Of a DNA stretch of 64,000 nucleotides, positions 43,515 through 56,330 are shown in pieces (within the stretch, counting starts at the first letter, position 1; every line of letters begins with the position of its first letter). Origin of the DNA: Gnetum montanum (taxonomy: Eukaryota > Streptophyta > Gnetopsida > Gnetales > Gnetaceae); NCBI GenBank assembly GCA_015680685.1, contig MNCI01012642.1, forward strand, positions 797,298 to 861,297. The letters are read 5' to 3'. The notes beneath the pieces were generated by a model. It did not search any database and was not told the DNA's origin. It saw only the letters and a program-made list of their open reading frames with translations. The translations under genes and the position numbers were made by a program.

Positions 43515-45940
43515 AGAGCATTTAGAATAGCCAACATGGATTGGAATGAGCTAACCAATTTAGTTAATCATTCTTATCTAACGCGATACTACATGTAGTT
43601 GATAATCGTCAACAAACGAGCCCACTTTCAATAGTCCACTATGATCTTAAACTAGCAACATGGCCTACTAGGGCCTTAAACTAGTACCATGATCCATCAC
43701 AACCTTAGATTAGCAACTTTGGTAACCTAGATAGCTTGATTCTCACGTGACCTATATGCATTGTAGCATTATAATATGCAATGATGTTTTGAATTCTTTG
43801 TCAATACCCTTCAAGTCAATCCTCTAGGTACTAACAAAAGTACCACTAAAACACCATAAAACTTTGCATGTTATAGCCAATCTTCATTATGTAGCTTTCA
43901 CCTGATGAAACCCAAGGAAAAACTTCATTGTAAATGTGAAGATTGCAATCCACAGTGGGCAATTTCACATATTTTATACTTTTGGGGTTGGAAAATGCAT
44001 CATAAGTGGTGAAATCCTCATTTCCCAAGTGAGAAAAGTTACCTAGTATCTATATTTGCTTTTGGGGAGCTCAAAATGCCTTTTGGAATGTCAAAAAATA
44101 AAACTTGATGGGTTTTATGGGGGTCATATACTTTTCTAGGATGGAAACACATGCAAGGGTTAAATCTCACCTACCCCAAGCATGGAAGGGTGGGGGTTTT
44201 GGAAACTTTTCTCCTTCAACATGGAGATCACATGAACAACTTGGAAACCTTTCCCTCTTAGTGTGGAAGTTTCACCCTAACGTGGAGTCTTCATCCCTAG
44301 TGTTAAAAATTGCATCCCCTAGCATGGAAGTCACAATAGTCATATTTTAACACTTCATGCACTTCAACATTGACTAGCCACTTCAACAAGCATGGTGGAG
44401 AGCTTAGCATGGAAGATTTATCTCCAGCATGGAAGGTATGCCCTAGTTACTATTTATAGTAAATATAATGGCCATGTGGGAAGCACTTACTATGTATAGT
44501 AATCCTCCATGTTTGGGCATCCATCTCACCTAAATTTGATAGCCACTTTTCAGCCAACTGTCAACCAACTTGTAGCCAAATCATAGCCATTTTGCAGCCC
44601 CATTCATGGCCTATAATAACTAGCCTCCAATACAATTTATAGGTTCAACAATGTTTAGCAACTGTTGGCATAAAAACACTTTGGCAATTCCACAATTTTT
44701 CAGATAGTTAAGTAGTTTTGCAAGTACAAATTCCATACTTGGGGCATTTTTAGGCACTCAAAAGCTTTTGCAAGTTCCCATACTTCCATTCTCTTAAACC
44801 CCAACATGGAAATATTATAGCCTTAAGACTTGTGAACTTTTGATGTCAAAGCTACATTTTTGGGGCTCCCAATCCCCAGTGTGGAGCAATCTAGTAGCCA
44901 AATTTCTCACTTTTATCACCCCCCTTAGTAGTGACCCAACTTGCAGATTTAACGTTGCAATAGAGAAGATTCAATAGCATCAAGATCATGAAGTAGATCA
45001 CATTGACTTCAACGGGCTTTGAACTCTCACATAAGTGATCCCTCTCTGTGCTCATCCAAGCACTATTCATACACATTTCTCTAACTTACACTTTATTCTT
45101 TCTTAATAAAGTTTTAAGTTTTTGGTTTTTTATATGAAATATATTTGTTTATTATCTATTCATCATTTCAAATCTGTTATTAGTTTTACATTAGATTTTG
45201 TTTTATTACCATGCTTTGCAATTGATAAGTCCCTGGTTGATCTACCAAACCAACCAGGATATCCCAAATCCCATTTTCCCATGGAGGCCCTAGGGATTCA
45301 TGGGTTGAGGAACTACTATACTAAGGATCCTTGGTTTTTCTAGCAATTGAGGTTTTCACTCACAACAGTGATGAACTTAGTTTTAGCATTTTCTCCTCAC
45401 CAATATGGGTTGTAATGGGAATTTTAGCTAGAGAGTCCTCATTCATGTTATTAGCCTGTAGGTTCAGATTTTTGACTATGTAGTTAGGCCATTTTAAGAA
45501 CTTTTCTATCAAGGATCTATAGTCAAACAGTCTCTTAAGGCTCAAATTCTATGCAATTAAGGTCAATTGGGTGTGCAACATCACGATGTCATCCAATTAG
45601 GTTCAAAGGTAGGTTAACCTATTCCCATGTGTCCATGTTTCAACCTTGCATGTCAACAAAAGCACATTAAGTGGCATCTATGTGATAAACTATCATATAA
45701 TGCTATAATCATGCAAAAATTGTATAGTAATAAAGTAATTCATGACCAAAAGTGAGTGAAGTATGGATAACCAAGGTAGAAAAAGCTCATAAAATGATTA
45801 GCAAAGTCCAAAAATGGCATTTTAAGGTGGAATAGGGTGGAACAAAGGACAAATAATTCCAAGTGTAATATAAGTTTGAATTAATGGAAAACAAGGTCAA
45901 AACCATGCAAAAATGATGTCAAATGACCATAAATGATGCT
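43515..45940. other. Unassigned debris between EPRV copy B and fragment C
   Basis: AT-rich sequence with recurrent ATGGAAG words at 44,140-44,440. On the minus strand at 45360-45545 a 61-codon frame with NNMNEDSLAKIPITTHIGEE resembles the end of a plant retroelement RNase H (x-N-x-x-A-D-x-L-A-K). Most of the interval could be part of another LTR element, but no ends were found. Confidence 0.35.
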
Positions 45941-46811
45941 ACAATTTCTGAAATACTTGGATTCATCTTAAATCCCTTTAGTTGTGGGTGCTTGTTCTTC
46001 TGTAAAGTAGCAGGAATTCTTCCAAGAATGATCTTTAGTCTAGGATATTAAAGCGGCGACGAGCAGACTACCATCTCTTGACCAATAGTATAGGGGCCTA
46101 TACTATCCATGAAATGTGCTCCTAATCCAATATCAAAACCACTATCTGAAACTTGCACAAAATTGGTTGTGCCCACATATTCATCATTTAAGGAGATAGG
46201 AATATTAAAAGAAAAATTAAGTATCCTGTCCTCTTCTTCAAAAGGACTAGGATCATTATTTAGATCAGGGATAATAGGAACAAAGGTTGAGGTAGAAGGA
46301 TGATCTTGTGGGTAGAGATAACCACGACCAAATTTATCAAAAGCTTCTACTTGAGTTAAAGGAGGGTTTTGAGGATGTTCAGGTTCATCATCTGGAAGTT
46401 CAACAATTTCAAACAAAACAAGAGTTTGAACCAGGTAAGGCATTAGCAGTTCATTAGGTTCTGAACACAGGGTTAGAACTGAGTCACTTCTGAACAACTT
46501 ACTACTTCTTTGAACTTCTCTACACATTAAATTCGGTGTAGAAACATAACAGGAACCCATTGACCAGTAATATTTAGAGAATATAGACATATGTTCTTTA
46601 GGAGATGTATTCATCACCACATTCCAATACATAGCACCAAAACTATGAGAATTGAGGTACCTGTGACCTTTGTCAATTAGAGTTTCTGCAAGCGAAGCAA
46701 ATTTGTCGGCTTTTAGTCGCTCAGCTTCCCATTCTACGGCATTCAAGCAAGACGCATTAGACAGATGCCAGTGCAGCCAGGTTGGATCATAAGTGCAATC
46801 GCCAAATTGAC
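45941..46811 (-). pseudogene. EPRV fragment C: ORF1 joined to protease region
   Basis: The minus-strand frame 46839-46048 starts in filler (MNKSLFKKF) and continues as ORF1 (YDPTWLHWHLSNASC, HSFGAMYWNVV, ELPDDEPEHPQNPP). It extends further than copy B through a Pro/Ser/Asp-rich end to EEEDRILN. There it switches to protease-region sequence (SLNDEYVGTTNFVQVSD), matching 33,440-33,600. It ends near 45,941 at the viral position matching 33,690. The joint falls in a shared short word near RIL. Confidence 0.75.
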
Positions 46812-46822
46812 AAAATTTCTTA

Positions 46823-48092
46823 AATAAAGATTTGTTCACTTTGGGACTCCTACTGCAGGCACATGGAAATTATTCTAACTCTGGAATGGAAAAATGGCAA
46901 GAGTTTGGCTACGGTCTAGATCTAGATGGAGAAACAAGGGAGAGCCACCTCTTATTTATAGATTTGACGATACTCTGCGATATCACATACAATACATCGA
47001 GTACACGATATCGTGGCCCATGTGATATCGCGTATGGGATATCGCAGCCCATGCGATATTGCGTCCCATCAGTTGCCAAGTGTTTCCTTAGTAACAAATA
47101 TCATAAAAGTCACCATAAGAAGTTACAAAAAAAAACGAGAAATACATGCCACAACTAATAAGTGTCCTTTCATATGCAAACATTTAGGAAATTTAGTTAG
47201 GTTTTTATACAACTTTCATGTGAAAATTAGCTTAGATTAAATAAAGCTTCATAAATCTGCCTTTTAAAATTATAACCATTGCCACATGTACATGTATTAC
47301 CTTTTCAAACTTATATTATAACTTATGGCCACCATAATATACATAATTTTTTTAATAATGCTTCATCTAAGCTTGCAACACAAAACATGATATTTCTAAT
47401 GTAGTTAGGGCATAAGGGTTTGGTGCTGCCATGTTGCCATTCCCTCATTGCTTTCACCACCGCATGGCTTGTTGGCATGTATCCGATGTAGGAGTGGATT
47501 CACTATGATGAGCAAGCATGTGTTGAGATTGTTGCGTCATCTAACATCCTTGGCATGTTTCTACATGTTCTAGTACTTGCAAATTTGCTCCAAAATGTCT
47601 CAAGCTCCACCTATTGGATCATCTCTTCCTTGCAACTACTAGTGCTCCAAGCTCCATCAATGTTGGAGGAAGCTGCATCTCCAACCATCATGGTCTCCCA
47701 CGTCGGTACTACCTCTGTCGTTGCCATCGACATTCGGATTGGAACTACCTATTTCACTTGTTTAGTTATTTCAAATCATTTTTTTAGCATTTTCAATTAA
47801 CCATCTCTAGGCTAGATTGAACCACCATTGAGCATTGAATCACCTTTTTGTGTTTTTTCATTTCACCTTGGCTATGTTGCCAACATTGTCGCACGTTAGG
47901 GTTGTCTATTTTCATTCAAAAATTGTAGTTGTCACTATTAAATTTTTCAGATGTAGGTAAGTGAAAAATTTGTTGGTTTTGATGGTTGTGTAGGGAAGAG
48001 CCATGATGTGGTGTTACTAGTAAAAATTCATTGTTCTTTGCTTGAGTAGATGTCGTTTCTCAAGTAGCATAAATCCGCTTGATGATACAATC
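46823..48092 (+). repeat. Right copy of the 1,270-bp direct duplication
   Basis: Same content and length as 28,542-29,811: the LTR tail with its TATA box and GATATC motifs, the LTR end near 47,070, GTTGC, then host sequence to GATGATACAATC. It is joined on the left to EPRV fragment C through about 11 filler bases and runs on the right into sequence not found at the left copy. This is the arrangement expected if the EPRV cluster went in with a very long target duplication. Confidence 0.9.
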
Positions 48093-48734
48093 ATTGAAAT
48101 GATGAGCTATGGTAATTATTTTTTCTCTTATTGGAGTAAGGATTTTGATTTGATAATGTTAACTTCTGATCTGTTGCTTTTTTAGTAACTTTGGATATGA
48201 TTTCATGAATCAATAGCAAACCTTCACTATTTTCCAATTTCAATTATCTTTTTCACTTTCCAAAGTAGAAATTCAACAATTAATCACAAAGGATTTCTCT
48301 TGATAACATCGTAGTGGATTACTCAACTTTGAACTTATCAAATTGTTGATATCCTAGTCATGGGTATTTTTCTAACTGGTTATTCCAAATTGATTGTTAC
48401 CACTAGAATCTTTAAACATAAGGACTTTGTAACAGGCTTATCTTGAATGCAAATTTAACTTTAAGCAAAAAGGAATATTGATTACCTATCTCCACTTTAA
48501 CTTAATATTCTAAAGATACTAAGAACTGAGAAATAATTTATCTCATGCTCCCAATTATAATTCCATGTGAAGATAACAACTAAATTAAAAAAAACATTAC
48601 TAAATAGATCATTTTCCCAAAAATTTGATAGGCAATGTTAATTATGGTCTTTAAATGCATATCTTTTTATTCTTATATATATATATATATTACATCTATT
48701 GATTTCATATTCATGCTCCATAAAATGACCATAA
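48093..48734. other. Unique AT-rich host sequence
   Basis: Follows the right duplication copy and has no counterpart at the left one. Contains a TA microsatellite near 48,676-48,691. No gene seen. Confidence 0.5.
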
Positions 48735-49115
48735 TTTGCCAATAGTTACCAAGTGGAAGTGCTAATAGGATTACCAAGCATTAACGTATGCTTGAAGTGG
48801 GATTACTTATGCGCATTAATTAATTGCTATGAATTAATTGCTTAAATGCACTAAAGTAAATTGCATGAATAATAAATGGATGAAGTAAAGATTAAAATAA
48901 GTCTAAGTGCTGTAAGGTTTATCAAGAAATCTCACCTTTATTTGCATTCATACTAAGGTGTTTAAGTACATTAGTTCTTGACTAAAGATTTGTATACTTC
49001 TTAACTCCTACTATAGGCACTTAGAAAATATTCTAACTTTGGAAAGAGAAAATTGTAAGAGTTTGGCTAGCAACTAATGATCATGTTGATGCGATTAACC
49101 CACAATGACTCATCA
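48735..49115 (-). repeat. 3-prime LTR of the longer Athila-type element, truncated
   Basis: Matches roughly 60,390-60,901 of the 5-prime LTR and ends CATCA at 49115. The TGATGAG half is absent; sequence left of about 48,735 is unrelated. Confidence 0.75.
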
Positions 49116-49123
49116 TACCCCCA
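49116..49123 (-). other. Polypurine tract of the longer Athila-type element
   Basis: TGGGGGTA on the minus strand directly before the LTR start TGATGAG, identical to 22,653-22,660. Confidence 0.7.
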
Positions 49124-49329
49124 TGGCTAAATGAAAACTCGTCCTCAAATGAACAAAAGGAGGAAAAGGTATTTTACAAAATTTTTAGAATGTATGGAAT
49201 TATTGACTAATTGACATACAAATTGAATTAATTGATGCTAAGTGTCCAAGTGTACAAATTTACAATTTTTACAAAAATCGATGTTCATGAAAAAAATTGA
49301 ACACCATTATAAAAAGAATTGAACACCAT

Positions 49330-51700
49330 TCTACAATTCCTAATAGTCATTCATCTTGTGAGCTAGGTTCTTGGTTTTTGACCATTGATCAATGAAGCAC
49401 CCTATGAGAATATCAAGTTTAGCATTTTTTGTTTCAATTTTCTGCTTTGTCTCCTTATGATGCTTGAACTCGGCCTTGTACAATAGGTACAAGCTAGTCA
49501 CTTATTTTTCCAATTCTGACCTTGGCCTTCTAATAGTAAGCATTTCCAAGTTTTCATATCAAAGGTTAATGAGCTTCATGTACTTCATCATCTCCTTGAT
49601 CTTCAACTCCTTGAGGTGAATCTTTGCTTTTCTGTATGTGTTCAATCTATCAAAGATGGGTAGCCACATGTCACCTCCTTGTTAGAGCTGCTGGAGGGCC
49701 TCATTCACCTTGGCCTTCACTAGTTTGATTTCTTTTTTATTAATTTCCTTCTGTAGGCCAACCTAGTCACTGTAATGATTCTTGATCCTTTCAAATTTTA
49801 GGGCCTCATTCTTCCAAGTGGCAATTTTGATTGTAGACTTTTGGTGAAGATCACAGACCTCCTTCACTAAGAGATTATGAACTTTTGCTACCAACCTTCT
49901 CAGATCCATGGTCATCTTGGCAAGTTTCTCCTACTATTTTCATATGTATTCAACCATTTGTTCTTTCTCAAGCTTAACATTATGTAGGCAATGATTATCC
50001 TTAGTCAAAATGACATTCTCTCAATAACATTAGCTAAGAATTAGTCAAAGAATGTCAACTGCTTAGCATACTCACCCTCTTGAAGTTTAGTTTGAAGCTA
50101 GTAAAAAGCTTCATCTTTGGTTAAAACTTAGCTGAGTATGATGGGATTAATGAGGTGGGCTATTAACTCCACAACTTTAGTAGCCAAGTGTTGATTTACT
50201 CTATGGTTGCCTTAAGTTGGGCATTGGCATTGAGGTTCTTGTCCTTAGTCTCCAACAATATCAACTAGATCGTAGAAATGTCATTCGAAAGGTCAAAGAC
50301 CTCTAGAATTAGTTTTTTCATTCCAACAACTCCTTGTGTTGCACTGAACTAAATCTCCTACTTGCAGCTCTTGTGGATGTCTGCACATCTCTAAGTGCAA
50401 CAATATCTAATATAGAGATCATAGGAACATTGAGGGCTTCACCCACTCTCTTAGCCACCACCTCAGTAATTGTTTCCTTTCCTAGGTGCTACATCACCAA
50501 GATAGTTGCCCCATCACCTTCCTCCAAGCACACTAAGAAGGTAGCGACTTTTCTAAAGATTTCTGGAAATTTTTGCTATCCTGGAATGGACACTATTACC
50601 TCTAGGGCACTATGATTCAAGTGCATGAGCACCTATAGTCTTTGGGTAGAGAATTTTTGTTTTGTATCCTCCAACTAGTTGATGGTACGAGTCACCTCAT
50701 TTAGATGGTTCAAGGTTACTTAGTAGAAAGATGGATCACCACTTAATCCAGCTTATTGCTATTGCAAGAGTTGCTTAGATAGTTTCTGCATGTGCTCCAT
50801 GGTAGCATAGGCCTCTATTATTGTTTAATAAAAGGGTTTTTTTGGTTGTTACTCCTCTTCTTTCATCATGGCAAGGATCTCATCTTTCATCATCTTTGCC
50901 TAAGAGGCAATAGGAACATGTCTAAGTGTACCATTAGAATAGTAAGCTATTGCTTCCATTTTGCACAATTTTTGGATTAGGCACTAAAAGGGAAGTTCCT
51001 TCCTCCCATGCTCATTTTCCTTAAATCCCTTCTCCATCTTAAGATAGATTAGCTATGGGATGTTGATAGGGAATTTCTCCCTTAGAGTAGCACACGCATG
51101 GGCAACAAAGGTTGTCACCTAGCTTGGCCTCACCATCAAATTGAGGTGGTAGGTCATGATCTTGAAGTAAGCATTTTTTGCCATTGTCAATGCATCGTAT
51201 TCTTTATGGTCCACTCCATAGCACAACTGGACCCATCCTTTTTCACCTATGGGTGCACTTGTGTTAAGATCTCTACTAGATTTGTCCTAGTTTTAGGAAA
51301 TTTGAGGAATTGAGAAATGACATCCACCGAGTAAAACAAATTGATGTTCTTGATCTTCATAGTGGCATTAGGTTTCCTATTATTTTAGAAGAGATATGTC
51401 TTTCCCATGTACCACTCCGCACTAGAAATGATGATGGGCCACATGGGAGAGCTTTGCAACTAAGTTCTGACATCTTTTGGGGTAAAGTGCAAGAAGGTTC
51501 CAAAGTTCACCTCTTGAAGAAATAAATGTTGAATTTCCTTAGACTAGATTTGTCTAAGGTAGGCATCCATCAAAGTGACCTAAAGGTTTGGCCTTGGTCT
51601 TGGTTCCTCATCTTAGTGGGCTTACTTTGTTTCAACTTTTAGAATCTAACGGAAAAATTTCACTTCGAGCTCCAACTGAAGAGGTCCCATTATATGAGTT
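49330..51700 (-). pseudogene. Extra 3-prime coding region of the Athila-type element, coiled-coil rich, broken
   Basis: After integrase and about 2 kb of non-coding sequence, the minus strand again looks coding. Near 51,300-51,590 there is a folded-domain-like piece (SAEWYMGKTYLF, KIKNINLFYSVDVISQFLKF). At 49,330-50,000 there is a Lys/Glu/Leu-rich probable coiled coil (KLAKMTMDLRRLVAKVHNLL, IKLVKAKVNEALQQL). Athila elements are known for an envelope-like ORF at this place, but no membrane segment was recognised, so no function is assigned. Confidence 0.45.
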
Positions 51701-53899
51701 TTAGCTACCTACTCCTTGGGTTGTTCTTACTATTGATCCCTTCTAATTCTAGGCTACTTGTCACTTAGTTGGGATGGTCCTCCTTCTTGCGGATACTTAG
51801 GTCTTAGTGTCATTAGTAATTACAACATGATCAAGGATTAACATTTGATGTGTAACTTTAGAACACTTGAGTACCTTATCTCTTTGGAATAGTTACACTT
51901 GGCTAAGTTGTGATTATTTTAATATTATTTCATTTTAGTGTCTACGAAATTTTGTTGAAAAGGTTTAACTCTCATAAATTAGTGATTTTAATATTAATTT
52001 ATTTGTTAAACCTTATGGGAGTTAGAAAAATTTATGTTAAAAACCTAAGGTTTGTGGCCCCCATGATGTAGAGCTCATCTCCAGTAGCTGGAAGGTTGAA
52101 GAATAGGGTTAATCAAATAAGTAGTTTGAAAGTTATGGGCTCTGGAAGGTTATGGACTCTAAAAACTACAAAATCTCCTTCCCTGTTTAAGAGCAAATGA
52201 CAAAAAGATAGAATTTTTAGAATTTTTGTGCTGCATTGACAGGATCCCATCAACATGGCCAAAAGATAGAATTTCCTATAATTAAAAAGAGGGAAAAAAC
52301 AAAGAGTTTTTATATAAAATTGAAGTTCTTATGAAGCCAGAAGAGCTAAGAACATGATGAAATACTTAAAGAGGGCTAGATAATTCACAAAAAGGGAGAT
52401 TTAATAGGAGAATGATTAGAGAAATTCCATGAAGGAGTACACAACTAGACATAATCAACATAAAATGTAGCAGGTTTTGAAAGCAAACATGCCTAAAGGA
52501 TGAGGAACTTAACTATCCCAACCAAAGATTATGCAAGTGGGTCCTCCCCATAGCAAGCTCATGCCCTTAATGCCTTGCATGTCCTCAAACCAAGGAGTCT
52601 GTAGGCCCAATGGGTGACTAATGGTTGTGATTAGTTAAGGACCTAATCCCCAAAGAAACTATCTAAGAACTTTGATGCATCAAACAAAGACATAGAACAA
52701 GACATGAGAAGAGGTAATGAGGTGAGATATGGAAAGCATAGGTGGATGAGGTAGAGTGTGGAATGAAGTATCGTATCATGGTTGCATGAAGTCCCTTGTG
52801 GATTTTTGTGGTTAATATTACTCAATAACATCCATCCTTAATCTAAATTAGAACCAAGCACTTTAGTGACTTTGCATTAACACTCTAAGACTATTCCATC
52901 CTCCCAAGGCACAAGAATATCCCCACAGATCAATCACCATTTCTAAAAGAGAAGAAAAGAGAAGCAAGAAGTGAGATGGGCCTTGGTTATAGAGGATCTT
53001 TAGCCATGGGTAACATGTCTTTCTAGCCTTATAACCAATTCTTGTAGCCTATTATTTTTGTCTAAGGGGTATGCTTTGAATTTTCATTCTTATTATTTTT
53101 AGGATTTTTGTATAGAAACCACATCATACAAAAACTTTGCTTCTTATCATTGGTCAACAGTGGGATGGTGAGAAATCCATGGAAACACTCATGCACCCAA
53201 GAGGGTAGGCAAGTACAAAGAGCATCAAATCTCCTTAAAGTCACATCCTTATCTATCCATTTAATCCTTCCTAAGTTTGAAAACTACCAAGATCACAAAT
53301 TTATTAAAATTTTCATTTAAGAATGGACCACATATTTTCAAAACAAGGGAACATCATAGAGTTTCATGGATGGATGGATGATGTGGACTCACTACTTGTT
53401 ATCATGAAAAAAAACCATATCATAGTTATCAACATCAAAATTCAAAGATAGGATCCAAATATTAGCAATAAAATAACATTATAGTAAAAACCACCATTAA
53501 TCGACAACTATAGTTGCACTAAGTCTTGGCGACAATAAAAGAAAACACAAGAAAAACATAAGAAAAATTCCAAACCAAATAAAGCAAAATAGAGAAGAAA
53601 GTGTAAAATATTTAAGAAAGAGAAAAATGTCCTTAAAAGGATGTAAAATAAAAAAGATGAAAAATTGAAGAGCCACATTATTAGATTAGCATGGATGAGC
53701 ATCTCCTCCATGACTGAGTTGGAAGGAGGAGATCTAAAAAACTGAGCAATCCATTGAGGTGTTCTAGTCACTGGCTATCTTAGGCTCATGTAAAGGTTTA
53801 AGTTGTTGCATGTTGACCAATAAATTTTTGTTTGGGCTATCATTTTTTTATATTAACATGGCCCTAGAGGAAAAGGTTTTGTAGATAATGTAAGGCCCC
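51701..53899 (-). other. Non-coding spacer of the longer Athila-type element
   Basis: Blocks at 52,540-52,610, 52,980-53,130 and 53,690-53,790 match the non-coding part of the shorter element (23.4-24.66 kb) and the 465-1,200 remnant. Confidence 0.55.
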
Positions 53900-54990
53900 T
53901 TCCACAATGTTTGGAATTTAGTTCTTTGTGGTACGTGTGTGGGATTCGAGTATAGGATCCTATTTCCTAGTTGAAATTTTACTTTCATGATTTTAAGGTC
54001 ATGTCATTATTTATTAAATTCCTTGTGCACTTCATTAGATGATAGGGGAACCAATTAGTTCTCTTCTAGCAAGTTGAGGTTCATCAATCTTTCTTTTTGT
54101 GCTAGACTTAGGTTAAGGTCAAGGTCACAAGTTGTTGACAATGTACAAAGCTTCGTTTGGAATAGAAGTGTCGGTAATTTTTCGTACACAAGCTTATAAG
54201 GAGAGTAGCCAATAGAAGGTTTCCAAGTGAAGCTATAGGTCTAAAGGGCATCATTGAGTTTTGTGCTCCAGTTCCTCCTATATTTACTAATGATTCTTGT
54301 TGGTATTTTTATGATTTCCCTATTCATAACCTTTACTTGAATATTAGCTTGGGGGTGACAAGGTATTGTTAATTTATGTACAACTACCAAGCATTACATG
54401 AGCTTTAGAAAGGTAGTGCCTATAAAATGAGTTTTGTTATAAAAAATAAGTGCATGTGGCATCCCAAACCTATTAATAAAATTTTTTTGTACAAACCAAG
54501 TACCTGTAGAAGATGTGCAATCAATGATAACTACAACTTCTACCCATTTCGTATAGTAGTCAACAACAACTATGATATACACCTTTTTATTTAACATATG
54601 AGTGATGGAACTCATGAAGTCAATGCCCCAAATATCAAAGGGCTCCAATGGTTGGATCTACTACTAAGGTTCCTTTATATGAGTAGTCATTCCACCATCA
54701 CGTTGGTAGCATTCACAAGAGAAAATTAAGTGGTAAGCATCCTTAAAAATTGTTGTCCAATAATACCCTGCCATAAGGATCTTAATGATCATGTGTCTCC
54801 AAGCATAGTGGCCCCCACAGGGATCCTCATGAGCATCTTGGAGAATGCATAGTTAATGCACACCCTATAAGGTGTCTATTAATTTTCATGAAATGTTTGG
54901 CCTAGTAAGAAACTGTTGTTTCTTCCTATTGCTCCATTCCTATGGCATTTCTTGAGTCAAAAGATAGGTGAGAATTCCATCATATTAGTC
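53900..54990 (-). pseudogene. Integrase of the longer Athila-type element, broken
   Basis: CECYQRDGGMTTHIKEP (about 54,660-54,720) is the end of the HHCC zinc domain. The 84-codon frame 54648-54394 holds the DDE core start: EPFDIWGIDFMSS, VVVDYYTKWVEV and FGMPHALIFYNKTHF. The second catalytic Asp (usually S-D-N-G-T-H-F) reads Y-N-K-T-H-F, so it is lost. Downstream to 53.9 kb the C-terminal part is scrambled. Integrase inserts the DNA copy; this one is inactive. Confidence 0.75.
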
Positions 54991-54999
54991 GAGTTCAGT

Positions 55000-55449
55000 G
55001 GACATTTGCTTAGTTACAACCCTGGCAAAGAGGAGTTCATTAGGAAACTAATCTGAAAGTGGGCTCTCCTCCTCTTTGTTGTCCCATCACAACCAAGACA
55101 AGTGGTTATTAATCACATTCTTAGTCCCCTTTCAATTTACCCTAGTGAGATCAAATTTCTACAAGATCACCAGCCACCATATGACACAGGGGCTCACTAT
55201 TGGCTTATTTATCAAGAACCAGATTGCATTGTGATTCCTATGCATAAATACCTTGTACCCAAGCACATAGTGCCTGAATTCTTCAAGGCAAACACCACTA
55301 CCATCAATTCTTTCTTCATTGTGGTGTAGTTTAGCTACACATCCACAATGCTTTTTCTCACACAATGGATGCAGTAAGAACGTTTCTAATTATCCAACTA
55401 CATGAGCACAACTTCAAAGGCATAATTAGATGCATCTATCATGTGTGGA
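55000..55449 (-). pseudogene. RNase H region of the longer Athila-type element, broken
   Basis: On the minus strand, Asp/Tyr-rich fragments follow the RT thumb (PPHMIDASNYAFEVVLM-like near 55,410-55,440; KHYVLGYKVFMHRNHNAIW near 55,190-55,270) in the order of an RT-linked RNase H. Position is the main evidence. Confidence 0.55.
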
Positions 55450-56330
55450 GGGGCTTGAACCAATTGCCTGCTCATAAAATTGGAGTTTCCACAAGCTTCT
55501 GCTTGAGTTTCTGGAATGCATATTCTCATTCCTTGATCTAGATAAATGAAACATCCTTCTTTGTCAACTCCACCAATGGTTTGGCAATCTTAGAGAAATT
55601 CTCTATGAAGCATTAGTAGTAGCTAGGGTGACCAAGGAATGACCTCACATCTTTCACTATTTTTGGTTGTTGAGTAATTCCTTGGATGACTCTTACTTTT
55701 TCAAGGTCCATCTCAATCCCTTTTGTTGAAATTCTATGCCCTAAGACCATGCCCTCCTGGACCATCAAGTGGCTTTTCTACCAGTTGGACCTAAGATTTT
55801 TCTTAGTGCACCTTTTCAGTAGTTGCTCAAGATGATCCAAGGCTTGCTCAAATTTATCCCTATAGGTGAAGAAGTCATCCATGAAAAATTCCATCCCACT
55901 ATGAATCTAATGTTGGAAAATGCTCAAGATGAGGTGTTGGAATGTAGTAGGGGCACTGCACAGGCTAAACAACATCTTTCTATATGCAAAAGTCCCCTAG
56001 GAACTTATGAATGTGGTTCTGGCTTGATCTTTCTATGCTATTTGAATTTGGTTATAACCACTATAAACATCTAGAAAGCTGTAGTAGTAATGCCCAAAAA
56101 TGATATCCAACACTTGGTCCACAAATGGTAATAGAAATTAATGCTTGTATGTTACCATGTTCAATAGCCTGAAGTTGATGCAAACCCTCCATTTGTCATC
56201 TTTCATTAGCACTATCAAAAGTGGGCTAACCCACTCACTATCAACAATGGGATGGATGAACCCTTCCTTGAGGAATTATTCAATATCCTCTTTCACAATC
56301 TTTTTCATTTTGGGGTTCAATCATCAAATT
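55450..56330 (-). pseudogene. Reverse transcriptase of the longer Athila-type element, broken
   Basis: Fragments on the minus strand in RT order: a region ending PFG-like and FMDDFFTYR-like (about 55,870-55,890), then KFEQALDHLEQLLKRC (about 55,810-55,860), LGHRISTKGIEMDLEKV (about 55,690-55,750) and VRSFLGHPSYYQ (about 55,610-55,650). These match Ty3/gypsy RT palm and thumb motifs. At least five stops or frameshifts. Confidence 0.7.

Larger units (their letters stand above)
29812..46811. mobile_element. Endogenous pararetrovirus (Caulimoviridae-like) cluster, rearranged
   Basis: Order along the plus strand: leader end, a scrap of movement protein, ORF1 piece and movement protein (mostly minus); capsid to RNase H copy A (plus); Tat-type and C/T-rich filler; a longer-than-unit copy B (minus); other retroelement debris; fragment C (minus). 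The virus call rests on a 30K-type movement protein, a capsid followed by a CCHC knuckle, an aspartic protease, an RT with YIDD, RNase H, an initiator-Met PBS, a TATA-box promoter, and the absence of integrase and LTRs. All copies are inactivated by stops, frameshifts and deletions. Confidence 0.85.

Noticed and set aside
29812-46811. Interpretation of the cluster as an LTR retrotransposon
   Set aside because: No integrase and no LTRs. The movement protein, initiator-Met PBS in a leader, and the caulimovirid-style RT end support a pararetrovirus instead.
48100-48106. TGATGAG as the left end of the longer element's 3-prime LTR
   Set aside because: The following 600 bases do not match the 5-prime LTR start at 60,061, and the flanking bases do not match ATTAG at 60,902.
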